From positions 556,533 through 620,532 of the forward strand of contig CASFQA010000001.1 of the NCBI GenBank assembly GCA_949296775.1: a stretch of DNA of 64,000 nt, written 5' to 3'. Under the pieces are notes generated by a model, which saw only the letters and a program-made list of their open reading frames with translations, ran no database searches and was not told where the DNA came from. Numbering within the stretch: the stretch's first letter is position 1; the number at the start of each line of letters is the position of its first letter. Made by a program: the position numbers and the translations under genes. The DNA is from an uncultured bacterium. Lineage in GTDB: Bacteria; Bacillota_I; Bacilli_A; RFN20; CAG-826. Shown here one piece after another: positions 8,704-16,129 of this stretch.

Positions 8704-9483
8704 TTGGCCTATGTCAAGGCGAGGGAGAAAAAGTTTCTCGCCATCTTTGAAAAGCTCGGCCCCAACGCCACCATCTATGGCGAATGGCTCGTCCCCCACA
8801 CTATCAAGTACTATCGGCTCGAAGCCTGGAACGAGTATTACATCTTCGATATCCTCCTTTTCAAAGAGATCGAGAAAGAAGGGGAAAAGGAGCTGGTGGC
8901 TGACCGCTACCTCGACTACGAGGAATATTCGGCCTTGCTCGACGAGGTCAATAGGCTCGATGGTCCAGCCCTCCTCTATATCCCTTGCTTAGGCAAGATT
9001 AAGGATTGCTCGTTAGAGCAGGTCAAGCAATACGCCGAAGAGCATAAAGACTATGTCTACCTGACCAAGGAAGGGGATCTTGGCGAGGGGCTTATCTTCA
9101 AGAACTATCAATACCATAACGCCTATAACCGGGTCGTTTGGGGCAAGGTCGTCTTCGCCGACTTCCTGCAGATCAAGAAAGACCACCGGAAGATGAAAGC
9201 CAATTTGCCGAAACCGCAGGATCAGGACTTCGAGATCGAGCCCGCTCTCATCGGCAAGCACTTCAACGTCGAATTCGCCCAAAAGGAGAAATGCAAGTTC
9301 GAGGAGGCCAAGGGCCAGCCTTTCTCGATGCGTCAGTTTGGCGAACTCCTCTTTAATTCCTACCACGAATTCATCAAGGACAATATCTTCGACTTCATCA
9401 AAGAGGCCAAAGCCAAGCCTATCAACTTCAAGCTGATGCAGCGGCTTTATGCCGACGCATTGAAAAGCGCGCTCGGCTATTGA
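8704..9483 (+). pseudogene. RNA ligase family protein lacking its N-terminus
   Basis: 259 codons. I recognise nucleotidyltransferase motifs of the RNA ligase superfamily: motif III YGEWLVPHTIKYY (~residues 25-37), motif IIIa YYIFDILLF, motif IV EGLIFKNYQY (~128-137) and a motif V-like lysine region GKVVFADFLQIKK. The motif I lysine (KxDG), which carries AMP during catalysis, should lie some 40 residues before motif III. It is absent, because the frame begins at a junction with the mobile-element remnant. The only initiator is a TTG with no ribosome site, so the gene is most likely an inactive 5'-deleted copy. Intact relatives join or repair nicked RNA. Confidence 0.75.
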
Positions 9484-9488
9484 ACAAG

Positions 9489-9557
9489 CCCGGTTAGCCA
9501 AGAGGATTTCTGGCAAAGATAAGCAACTGGCGACTTATCTTCCCTCCGCTAACCGGG
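9489..9557. other. Large nested inverted repeat
   Basis: The outer stem CCCGGTTAGC (9489-9498) pairs with GCTAACCGGG (9548-9557). The inner stem AAGATAAG (9516-9523) pairs with CTTATCTT (9534-9541). No T-run follows, so it is not a simple terminator. Perfect pairing in both stems implies either a structured RNA or a DNA cruciform site. Similar two-tier structures lie at 19913-19990 and 45961-46030. Confidence 0.65.
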
Positions 9558-9606
9558 ATTTGTTATCTTCGCTCATTCCAAAAAGTTTGACGAGAGAAAT
9601 ATCGGC

Positions 9607-9671
9607 ATGCGAAGTAATGCGAAATTCATGCGAAGTGGCATGCGAAGTTTATGCGAAGTGGCATGCGAAGC
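9607..9671 (+). repeat. Six ATGCGAA iterons at 10-12 bp spacing
   Basis: ATGCGAA begins at 9607, 9617, 9628, 9640, 9651 and 9663, most copies extended to CATGCGAAGT. The ~11-bp period puts every copy on one face of the helix. It lies 70-130 bp upstream of the GNAT-RdgB operon, so a multimeric regulator site for that operon is plausible, or the residue of an element. Confidence 0.75.
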
Positions 9672-9742
9672 TGTAGGTTTTATCGGACTTTTTTAAATTT
9701 CGCTTCCTTTCCTTCCCTTTTGAGTTTAAAGTGGCCGAGTTT

Positions 9743-10234
9743 ATGGAAAAAGAATTCATCTTCCTCCTCCCCAGCCAAGCTCATATGGCTTATGAATTAA
9801 TTTGGGAAAGGATGGATTGGATGGAGCGAAACCAAATCCATCAATGGGTCAAAGGCGAGTACGACAAAGCCTATCCGGAAAGCTATTTCGCCGATAAAGC
9901 CGCCGCCCATCAATTGGTCGGGATTGAGTTAGATGGGCGCTTAATCGCCACCGCCGTCATCTTAGACAAAGACTCCCGTTGGGGCGAAACGACCGAAAAA
10001 GCAATTTACATCCATTGCTTAGCCGGCTCCACCTCCTTCCCCGGGGCCGGCCGATGCTTGATCGAAAGAATTGAGGGCTACGCCAAAAAGCAAGGCTACG
10101 AATATGCCCGCCTCGACTCGATAAGGACCTCCAAGAGGCTATTCGGCTATTACGCCTCCCTAGGCTATATCAAAGTCGGGGAAGGCGAGGAGCCCTTTTA
10201 TCGCTTCAACCTGTACCAAAAGGAGCTTAGATAA
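9743..10234 (+). CDS. GNAT-family N-acetyltransferase
   Basis: 163 residues from ATG 9743; a GTG four codons earlier (9731) is an alternative. The GNAT core is visible: IHCLAGSTSFPGAGRCLIERIEGYAKKQGYEYARLDSIRTSKRLFGYYASLGYIKVGE. This includes the acetyl-CoA-binding region (normally Q/RxxGxG/A, here FPGAGR) and the final YYxxLGF-like motif. Such enzymes move an acetyl group from acetyl-CoA to an amine; the substrate cannot be told. No ribosome site is visible; TTTAAA lies 12 bases before the ATG. The stop codon TAA shares its last base with the ATG of rdgB, so the two are translationally coupled. Confidence 0.8.
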   Translation: MEKEFIFLLPSQAHMAYELIWERMDWMERNQIHQWVKGEYDKAYPESYFADKAAAHQLVGIELDGRLIATAVILDKDSRWGETTEKAIYIHCLAGSTSFPGAGRCLIERIEGYAKKQGYEYARLDSIRTSKRLFGYYASLGYIKVGEGEEPFYRFNLYQKELR

Positions 10235-10815
10235 TGAACAAGCCATTGCTGCTTTCCACCAATAACCCGGGCAAACTCAAGGAGTACCGTGATATCCTCG
10301 CCCCTAAAGGATATCTGATCTATTGCCCCAAGGACCTCGCCATCGAGATCGAGGTCGAGGAGAACGGGAAAACCTTCCGGGAGAATTCCTGCCTCAAAGC
10401 CAAAGCAATAAGCGAATACGTGAACATCCCGGTCATCGCCGATGACTCGGGGCTTTGCATCGATGCCCTCGACGATTTCCCCGGGTTATACAGCGCCCGT
10501 TACGCCGCTTCCCTCGGCGGTTACCCCGCCGCCTACGCCGACTTGAACAAGAAATTGGAAGGCAAAAGCCGGCTAGCCCGCTTCCATTGCTGCATCTGCT
10601 TATTGGAGAAAGGGAAGAAGCCTCTCTACTTCGAAGGGGACTGCCTGGGCAGGATATTGACCGAGCCTCAAGGCAATCATGGGTTTGGCTATGACCCGAT
10701 CTTCTTCTCCGATGAACTCGGCAAGGCTTTCGGCGAAGCCAGCGAGGAAGAGAAAGACGCCGTCTCCCACCGGGCCAAAGCCATCGCCAAACTATCCCTC
10801 TATCTATGCCTCTAA
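10234..10815 (+). CDS. rdgB: XTP/dITP pyrophosphatase (RdgB/HAM1)
   Basis: 193 residues, full length for the family. Diagnostic motifs: STNNPGKLKEY at the N-terminus (nucleotide phosphate binding), ENGKTFRENSCLKA (with the metal-ligand Glu), VIADDSGLCIDAL with the catalytic aspartates, GLYSARYA, and the C-terminal GFGYDPIFF and SHRAKA. The enzyme hydrolyses non-canonical purine triphosphates (ITP, dITP, XTP) to monophosphates, keeping deaminated bases out of DNA and RNA. It is coupled to the acetyltransferase by a TAATG overlap. Confidence 0.95.
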   Translation: MNKPLLLSTNNPGKLKEYRDILAPKGYLIYCPKDLAIEIEVEENGKTFRENSCLKAKAISEYVNIPVIADDSGLCIDALDDFPGLYSARYAASLGGYPAAYADLNKKLEGKSRLARFHCCICLLEKGKKPLYFEGDCLGRILTEPQGNHGFGYDPIFFSDELGKAFGEASEEEKDAVSHRAKAIAKLSLYLCL

Positions 10816-11110
10816 CGACAAATATCCTCGAGGGAGTAACCCGGGTATTCGCCTTTTATCCCCTCGGAACCCGATTTTGAAAAGAAACCTTGACCGAATC
10901 CGCCGATGCCCAAGGACGTTATTTGCTCTTTCTCCGAACTCACCGCATCCATCCCGAGCTTCGCGATACTTGACCTCGTAGAAGGCATAACCTAATTCAT
11001 CGTAAGTCACGACGTCGAACTCGCGATTGATTCGCTTAATCGGATCAACGGCCCAATAGACCCCGACTTTCAGTAACGGCGGCTTGATAGCCCGGCTTTG
11101 TTTTGGATTA
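10813..11110 (-). pseudogene. C-terminal remnant of a DUF234-type ATPase
   Basis: On the minus strand the sequence reads LLKVGVYWAVDP, KRINREFDVVTYDELGYAFYEVKYR and GCGEFGERANNVLG. After a one-base shift near 10915 it continues as IGGFGQGFFSK and ends YSLEDICR. The EFDVVT...FYEVKYR pattern is the PD-(D/E)XK-like end of DUF234/AAA ATPases (archaeal-type ATPase family). The ATPase part is missing. It appears to be a decayed relative of the COG1672/COG1373-type ATPases found elsewhere in the window. Confidence 0.6.
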
Positions 11111-11271
11111 GTAGGAAATCATGAGCCATTCTTTAAAAATCTTTGGGACATATTCATCGTGAAAATCATCGGCGATGAAATGACGATAAAAATCGGGAGG
11201 ATCCATGATCGCAAGGCCCATAGTCAAATAATGGCATACCCCCAATTAAAACAGTGCAAAATCCCCCTAAA
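11111..11271. other. Short gap, no gene seen
   Basis: I see no supported reading frame, hairpin or repeat between the ATPase remnant and the YhhN stop codon. Confidence 0.5.
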
Positions 11272-11928
11272 TCACAGCAAAGCCAAGGGGATGGCAATTA
11301 AGGCTTGGGCCGATAAATAGAGGAGCATGATATAGAAATCCCGTCTTCGATGGTCCTTTCGGAAAAGGGTGAGCCCTAAGAAGGCGTCGCTCGCGATGAA
11401 AAGCAAAACCCCGAGGACGACTAGAAGCGAAGGAAAAGAACCGACGAAATAAGCCAAGGCGGAAGCGGCGACCAACTCCACCAACAAGGAGGAAGCGTAA
11501 AAACTGACCGCGGCCGCCAAATGCTTCTGGTGGACATATCGATGCAAAAGGGGATAAAGGAGCAAAGGGAGCAGCAGAGCGACGGCGGCTAACCCCTTCC
11601 CCCAGGCGAAGGGGGAAGGGAGCCTAATGACCATATAGGCGATATAGCATAGGTGATTGAGCAAGAAAGCCCCGACCCCGAAAGCGAAGGGATATACCTT
11701 ATGCTTCTTCAATAGCAGCAGATCGCCAATCCAGCCGAATAGCAAACCGGTGAAAAGCCAAGAGGCGTTTAAATCCAAGAAAACGACGGATCCCAGAAGG
11801 AAAGGCAGGCACATTCCTTTGCTTAAACGCCGCCACCGCTCTTTCTCAATGAAGCAGAAAAACAGGTGAATGAGCGAAAAGATTGCATATAGGGCGAGGA
11901 GAGAATAGAAGCCGGCTTCGCTACCCAT
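11272..11928 (-). CDS. YhhN family membrane protein
   Basis: 218 residues with about eight closely spaced hydrophobic helices and the YhhN-like pattern: GDLLLLKKH after helix 3 and a late ASDAFLGLTLFRK motif. Eukaryotic members (TMEM86) hydrolyse the vinyl-ether bond of lysoplasmalogens; bacterial ones are largely uncharacterised. The start ATG 11928 lies five bases after TATAAT (11939-11934), so the mRNA is leaderless. It shares a symmetrical divergent promoter region with the transporter gene at 11969. Confidence 0.8.
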   Translation of the reverse strand: MGSEAGFYSLLALYAIFSLIHLFFCFIEKERWRRLSKGMCLPFLLGSVVFLDLNASWLFTGLLFGWIGDLLLLKKHKVYPFAFGVGAFLLNHLCYIAYMVIRLPSPFAWGKGLAAVALLLPLLLYPLLHRYVHQKHLAAAVSFYASSLLVELVAASALAYFVGSFPSLLVVLGVLLFIASDAFLGLTLFRKDHRRRDFYIMLLYLSAQALIAIPLALL

Positions 11929-11930
11929 AC

Positions 11931-11952
11931 CCAATTATACGGGTATAATTGG
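11931..11952. promoter_or_regulatory. Palindromic divergent promoter with back-to-back TATAAT boxes
   Basis: CCAATTATAC (11931-11940), two bases, then GTATAATTGG (11943-11952) is a perfect 10-bp inverted repeat. Each arm holds a TATAAT, one facing each gene. The left box is 5 bp from the YhhN ATG. The right box (11945-11950) is 18 bp from the transporter ATG, leaving room for a GAGG ribosome site. Confidence 0.85.
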
Positions 11953-11968
11953 TACTGAGGTAAAGACA

Positions 11969-13333
11969 ATGGAAGAAAGCAAACGCAAAGGCTTGGGGGC
12001 TAGGGTTTGGGGATCGATACTTTTGGTCGGGATCATCGGCCAGCTGGCCTGGGCCATCGAGAACCAATACATCAATCTTTGGGTCTATTCCCAATCGGGG
12101 GATGCGACCCACATCAACTGGATGACCAACGCCTCGGCCATCGTGGCCGCGGTCACCACCTTCTTCGTCGGGGCCTTCTCCGATCGGACGGGGAAAAGGA
12201 AAATCATCATCGCCCTCGGCTACACCATCTGGGGGCTGACCGTCTTCCTCTTCGGCCTCATGAGCTTCGCCAACATGGAGCTATTGGGGGCTGAGCCGGC
12301 TAAGGCGATCCTCCTCGTCGGGATCCTCAATTGCCTCGTCGACTGCGTCATGACTTTCTTCGGCTCGAGCGCCAACGACGCCTGCTACTCAGCCTTCGTC
12401 ACCGACCACACCGAGCCGAAAAGCCGGCCCTTCGTCGAGTCGGTCATCTCGGTCATGCCGCTTCTAGCGGTGGCCTTGATGATGTTATTGGGGCTTTCGC
12501 TCGGCTTGCCCGGGGATTCAACTGGCCTAAGCCAAAGCGAGTTCGCGATGAAAGTCGACTCCAGCTGGCTTATCTTCTTCCTTATCTGCGGACTGCTCAC
12601 CACTTCGGTCGGGATCATCTCCTTCTTCCTATTGCCCAAAGACAACATCGCCCCCAATCGGGAGAAGAACTACCTTTATAACCTGCTCGACGGGTTCCGG
12701 CCTCAAACCATCAAGGCCAACCCGCTGTTCTACGTTTGCTTATTGCTCTTCCTTTTCTTCAATATCGCCGTCGATTCCTTCTTGCCCTATTACTTGGTTT
12801 ATTTCCAAGAAGGACTTGGTTTTGCGGGAATTTCCTTCTATGGGGCGATGGCCATCATCATCGGAGTCTCCTCGCTACTGGTCATTATTGCGGGCTTATT
12901 CATGGATAAGCTTGGCAAAATGAAGTTCCTTTTCCCGGCGATTATCGCCATGGCCCTCGGGGCCCTCGGCTTGTTCTTTAGCGGAACGAACAAATACTTC
13001 GCCGTCTTCGCCGCCGTCGTATTGATGGCCGGTTATCTAATCGGGACGGCCGCCATCGGGGCCCGGCTACGCGACGAGACCCCGGAAGACAAAGTCGGTT
13101 CCTTGCAAGGGGTGAGGATGATATTCGCGGTCATGCTGCCGATGGTCATCGGGTCGAATATATCGCTTGCTTGCTTCCAGGATATTTACGTCAACGAATA
13201 TGGCCAAGAAGCCGCGAGGCCGGATAAATGGATGTTCATCGTCACCATGGTGAGCTCGCTTATCGCTTTAGCCCCCGCCATCCTCTTATTGGTTTTGGAC
13301 AAAAGAAAAGCCCGGGACGTGGTCCAGGGCTAA
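11969..13333 (+). CDS. MFS transporter of the GPH (glycoside-pentoside-hexuronide) type
   Basis: 454 residues with twelve predicted membrane helices. The early VGAFSDRTGKRK loop between helices 2 and 3 is the MFS/GPH signature, and a second copy, FMDKLGKMK, follows helix 8. Family members are cation-coupled sugar or related solute symporters in the cytoplasmic membrane. A C-terminal SLQGVRM stretch is also typical of MFS_2 proteins. The ATG 11969 has GAGGTAA about nine bases upstream. The 3' end overlaps by four bases with the convergent lipoprotein gene. The substrate is unknown. Confidence 0.8.
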   Translation: MEESKRKGLGARVWGSILLVGIIGQLAWAIENQYINLWVYSQSGDATHINWMTNASAIVAAVTTFFVGAFSDRTGKRKIIIALGYTIWGLTVFLFGLMSFANMELLGAEPAKAILLVGILNCLVDCVMTFFGSSANDACYSAFVTDHTEPKSRPFVESVISVMPLLAVALMMLLGLSLGLPGDSTGLSQSEFAMKVDSSWLIFFLICGLLTTSVGIISFFLLPKDNIAPNREKNYLYNLLDGFRPQTIKANPLFYVCLLLFLFFNIAVDSFLPYYLVYFQEGLGFAGISFYGAMAIIIGVSSLLVIIAGLFMDKLGKMKFLFPAIIAMALGALGLFFSGTNKYFAVFAAVVLMAGYLIGTAAIGARLRDETPEDKVGSLQGVRMIFAVMLPMVIGSNISLACFQDIYVNEYGQEAARPDKWMFIVTMVSSLIALAPAILLLVLDKRKARDVVQG

Positions 13334-15204
13334 TTAACGGCGATAACCGGAATAACGGGATCGAGCTCGTCTCGCCCCCGGTCGTCCCACCCTTCCTCGA
13401 AGGCGGCTATTTTGTTATTGAGTTGCTCTTGCGTCACCCCTTTGAACTGCACCTGATTCAGCTTATCGCAATATTGGAAGGCGTTCCTTTCGATCATCGC
13501 TACCGAAGAGGGGAGAATAAGCTCTTCCAATCCGTAGCAATTCTTGAAGCAATTGAACTCGATGGTGGTGAGGCTAGTCAAATAAGAGAGGTCGAGGTGT
13601 GAAAGCGAGTTCATCCCATATAGCGCCTCGGCTTTAAGCGAGCGGACGCTTGTGGGGAATTCGATGGAGACGATGTTCCGATAGAGGTTGCCTGGAGACG
13701 GTTCGCCATCGTTTTTCTTCGGATAAAGGCCCGCGACCCCGGTGACGGGCAACGGGGATTGGATATCGCTCAAATCGACTGAATACATATTGCTGGGATC
13801 GAAAGTATCCAAGGTCAAGGAGGCGATGTCGTAGCCGCGGGCGGCGTAATCGTAATCGAGGCCGACTTTATACCCGTTTATATCGACCACGGTCGTCTCA
13901 GGGACATATTCTTCCGCGGTAAGGCTAAGCGGCTCAGTCAAGGGGTGCTCTTCGAAATAAGCATTAAACTGCTCGGGGTAAAGGGAGGTTTCCTCGCTTA
14001 GCTTCCACTTGCCGGTGAAGACGAGGGTCTCGCCGTTTTCGCCGCTGATCGAGGGAAGGCTTTTGGGCGGGGTCACCGTTCCCCCATAAGGGAAGTAACG
14101 CTCCTCATGAATGAGCTCCGCCCCATCTTGGTAAACGAAGGTGACGGCGATCTCGTCGGCTTGATAGATCGGGGTCAAGACGCAGTCATAACGGATGTGA
14201 TCCTCTTCGATAGCCTTGCCCGCGACCTCCTCGGGGTCAGTTAAGGCGTATTGCCCGCGGAATCCCTTTAAGCTGAAGGGGCGGCCGCCATCGTCTATTA
14301 ATTGTTCGGGGACGATGACGGTTTTGGTTCCATCTTCATTCAAGAGGGCAACAAGCCCCTCCTCATCATAAATCGAGGAATCATAAGCGAGGGTCAATCG
14401 CTTGTTTTCCCAGGATGACAATCCGATGGGGGTTAAGCTTTCCTCCCCCTCTTCGCCATAGCTCACCATCATCGGCTTGGCGAAGGTAACGGTATAATCC
14501 TTCGAGGTCTCTTGGTAGATCGCCTCGATGGTGACCTTTTCCTTGACGGTATAGCTGCTTTGCTCATAAAGAGCCGCCTCCCCATCGCCGAGTGTCAACT
14601 CGAAATGGGAGAAGACCCCCTCGGTATGGTAATTAGGCGCGGTATAGCCAAGGGGCAGATTGTTATTTTGCCCCGCCCCATCGACGAATTGAACCGACGA
14701 CGGGGATAAGGCGATGTCCGTCCCATACGGCAAGAGGCCGGAATATAGGCTCTTGCCGTTGTCTTTGACGGTGACCGAATACATCAAGGGGTTGGATTCG
14801 AAATAGGCGAAAACGACGCCCGAGCCTTTGACGCCGCTTATGACGGCATAGGCCTCGGAATCGCTGGTATCGATCTTGCTCCCGTCTTCGTAGGAGCCGA
14901 TCCATCCGGCGAAAGAAAGGGAGGTGCCCTCAGCCGGGGTTTGGGTGGGAACAGTGTAATCGATCCCGTCCTCCTCGACCGTCGGCGAGGCGATCCGCTG
15001 GGCCGGCTCGGCGGTCTTCAGCGAATAGCTTGAGGAGATAAGGGTCGCTTTGCTTAGGTCGGGGTTGGCATAATCTATCCCCTCGTAATCGGAATAGAAA
15101 TCGATCCGATAATAATCGTTCGGGTCGCCCCGAAGCGAATTATCCTCGTTATTGCAGGCGAGCAAGCCCGGCAATAAGAACAGCAAAAGCAACGTTTTCT
15201 TCAT
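13330..15204 (-). CDS. Large surface lipoprotein with InlB-like and leucine-rich repeats
   Basis: 624 residues. Signal peptide MKKTLLLLFLLPGLLAC with lipobox LLAC. The middle contains several InlB/Flg_new-type repeats (YSVTVKDNGKSLYSGLLPYG, VTFVYQDGAELIHEERYFPYGG, FTGKWKLS). The last ~100 residues form BspA-type LRR_5 repeats (SIEFPTSVRSLKAEALYGMN, LTTIEFNCFKNCYGLEELIL, VAMIERNAFQYCDKLNQVQF). Such proteins are anchored in the membrane by lipid and present adhesive repeats at the surface. The transcript is leaderless or nearly so: CATAAT lies nine bases before the ATG. Confidence 0.85.
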   Translation of the reverse strand: MKKTLLLLFLLPGLLACNNEDNSLRGDPNDYYRIDFYSDYEGIDYANPDLSKATLISSSYSLKTAEPAQRIASPTVEEDGIDYTVPTQTPAEGTSLSFAGWIGSYEDGSKIDTSDSEAYAVISGVKGSGVVFAYFESNPLMYSVTVKDNGKSLYSGLLPYGTDIALSPSSVQFVDGAGQNNNLPLGYTAPNYHTEGVFSHFELTLGDGEAALYEQSSYTVKEKVTIEAIYQETSKDYTVTFAKPMMVSYGEEGEESLTPIGLSSWENKRLTLAYDSSIYDEEGLVALLNEDGTKTVIVPEQLIDDGGRPFSLKGFRGQYALTDPEEVAGKAIEEDHIRYDCVLTPIYQADEIAVTFVYQDGAELIHEERYFPYGGTVTPPKSLPSISGENGETLVFTGKWKLSEETSLYPEQFNAYFEEHPLTEPLSLTAEEYVPETTVVDINGYKVGLDYDYAARGYDIASLTLDTFDPSNMYSVDLSDIQSPLPVTGVAGLYPKKNDGEPSPGNLYRNIVSIEFPTSVRSLKAEALYGMNSLSHLDLSYLTSLTTIEFNCFKNCYGLEELILPSSVAMIERNAFQYCDKLNQVQFKGVTQEQLNNKIAAFEEGWDDRGRDELDPVIPVIAVN

Positions 15205-15213
15205 CAGTTAACA

Positions 15214-15242
15214 ATTATGCCTTTCTTGCCCAATAAGGGCAA
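15214..15242 (-). promoter_or_regulatory. Promoter of the 624-residue lipoprotein with an inverted repeat
   Basis: TTGCCC (15242-15237), 17 bp, CATAAT (15219-15214). The -35 hexamer is one arm of a hairpin (TTGCCC, five bases, GGGCAA), so a repressor site may overlap it. Confidence 0.6.
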
Positions 15243-15559
15243 AGGAAACCGCGAAATGGACTCCTCCATCATCCAAAGAAGGCCAACAACGTTTCCGCCT
15301 GCATATAAGGCGTTAATACGTGGATGGGCAAAGAGGCGAAACCCATGATAAGCCAAGACCAGCCTCATCAGCATTGGACTAGCCCCATCGAGATTGAGGT
15401 AAAAAGGGGATGATCAAAGCTCTTGCGGACAATCCATCCGTTACCTTAAAAACCGGTTTTTATCCGGATATTAAGAAGCCCCGTTTAGATCAATAATCGC
15501 CCCAGCGCGGTTCGGTGTGGCCGCCTTTGGGTTAGCAAGCAAATGAAATCTCCTAAAAA
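15243..15559. other. Intergenic region, nothing recognised
   Basis: About 300 bases upstream of the repeat array. No supported reading frame, RNA structure or repeat was seen. Confidence 0.4.
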
Positions 15560-15668
15560 GGTGTAAAAGTTCATCGGTTTTCCTATATAAAAGGTGTAAA
15601 AGTGCTATAAAGGCTATTAAAAAAGGTGTAAATCCTCCGATTCTTTCCTAAAAAAAAGGTGAAATTTA
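15560..15668 (+). repeat. Four GGTGTAAA direct repeats at 33/32/33 bp
   Basis: The core GGTGTAAA, embedded in A-runs, starts at 15560, 15593 and 15625, and a variant GGTGAAAT starts at 15658. Spacings are 33, 32 and 33 bp, about three helical turns. The array ends about 50 bp before the GTG of the deleted DUF4143 ATPase. The same spacing with other cores precedes the ATPases at 60.1 and 62.4 kb. Confidence 0.9.
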
Positions 15669-15718
15669 ATCAGTTAATCTCTTTATTGAATAAGTATTAA
15701 TCGGTCTAATTTGTCTAG

Positions 15719-15983
15719 GTGGCGAATACGTTTAAAAGAGAAATCGAAAATGAACTGAAGAAATGGAAACAATCTCTGCCTTCTTCTCGTCAGGCGGTGG
15801 TAGTCAAAGGGCTAAGGCAAATCGGCAAGACGACATCGGTTTTGGGGTTTTGTCGCGAGAACTTTCCCTCGATCGTCCACATCGACTTCCGACGCCGCCT
15901 TCAAGCTGATCAAAGGCAACCTCGGGCAAGTCGGGGACGTCCTGACCTTGCCTTGGTATATGTCGATGTTCTTGCTGGAGTAA
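15719..15983 (+). pseudogene. Internally deleted DUF4143/AAA_14 ATPase
   Basis: The first ~55 codons are a normal N-terminus (MANTFKREIENELKKWKQ...) with Walker A GLRQIGKT and the VHIDF strand. Around 15889 the frame jumps to sequence reading DAAFKLIKGNLGQVGD and LTLPWYMSMFLLE followed by TAA at 15983. That matches the usual C-terminal end of DUF4143 ATPases. The Walker B, sensor and nuclease-fold regions between them, roughly 350 codons, are gone. The upstream repeat array is intact, so the locus is a recent internal deletion rather than a random fragment. Confidence 0.8.
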
Positions 15984-16060
15984 GCATCGGGCGCTTGCAT
16001 CGACGGAAAGAGCAATTCGTCGACGCGCCCCCGCCTGGCATCTTGAAAGGCTCATTATAG

Positions 16061-16101
16061 AAAAAAGCCTCTAGTTGTTTAAACCAACCAAAGGCTCTTT
16101 T
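16061..16101 (-). terminator. Terminator of the 441-residue lipoprotein gene
   Basis: On the minus strand AGCCTTTGGTTG, a seven-base loop and CAACTAGAGGCT form a stem followed by TTTTTT. The opposite strand also ends in CTTTTG, so it may work in both directions. Confidence 0.8.
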
Positions 16102-16129
16102 GCTTTAGCGTTCGCTTCTCTATCGCGAA

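Noticed and set aside
15560..15668. Plasmid-type replication origin (iterons)
   Set aside because: No replication initiator gene or DnaA boxes nearby; the array sits in the promoter region of an ATPase and similar arrays occur at two other loci.
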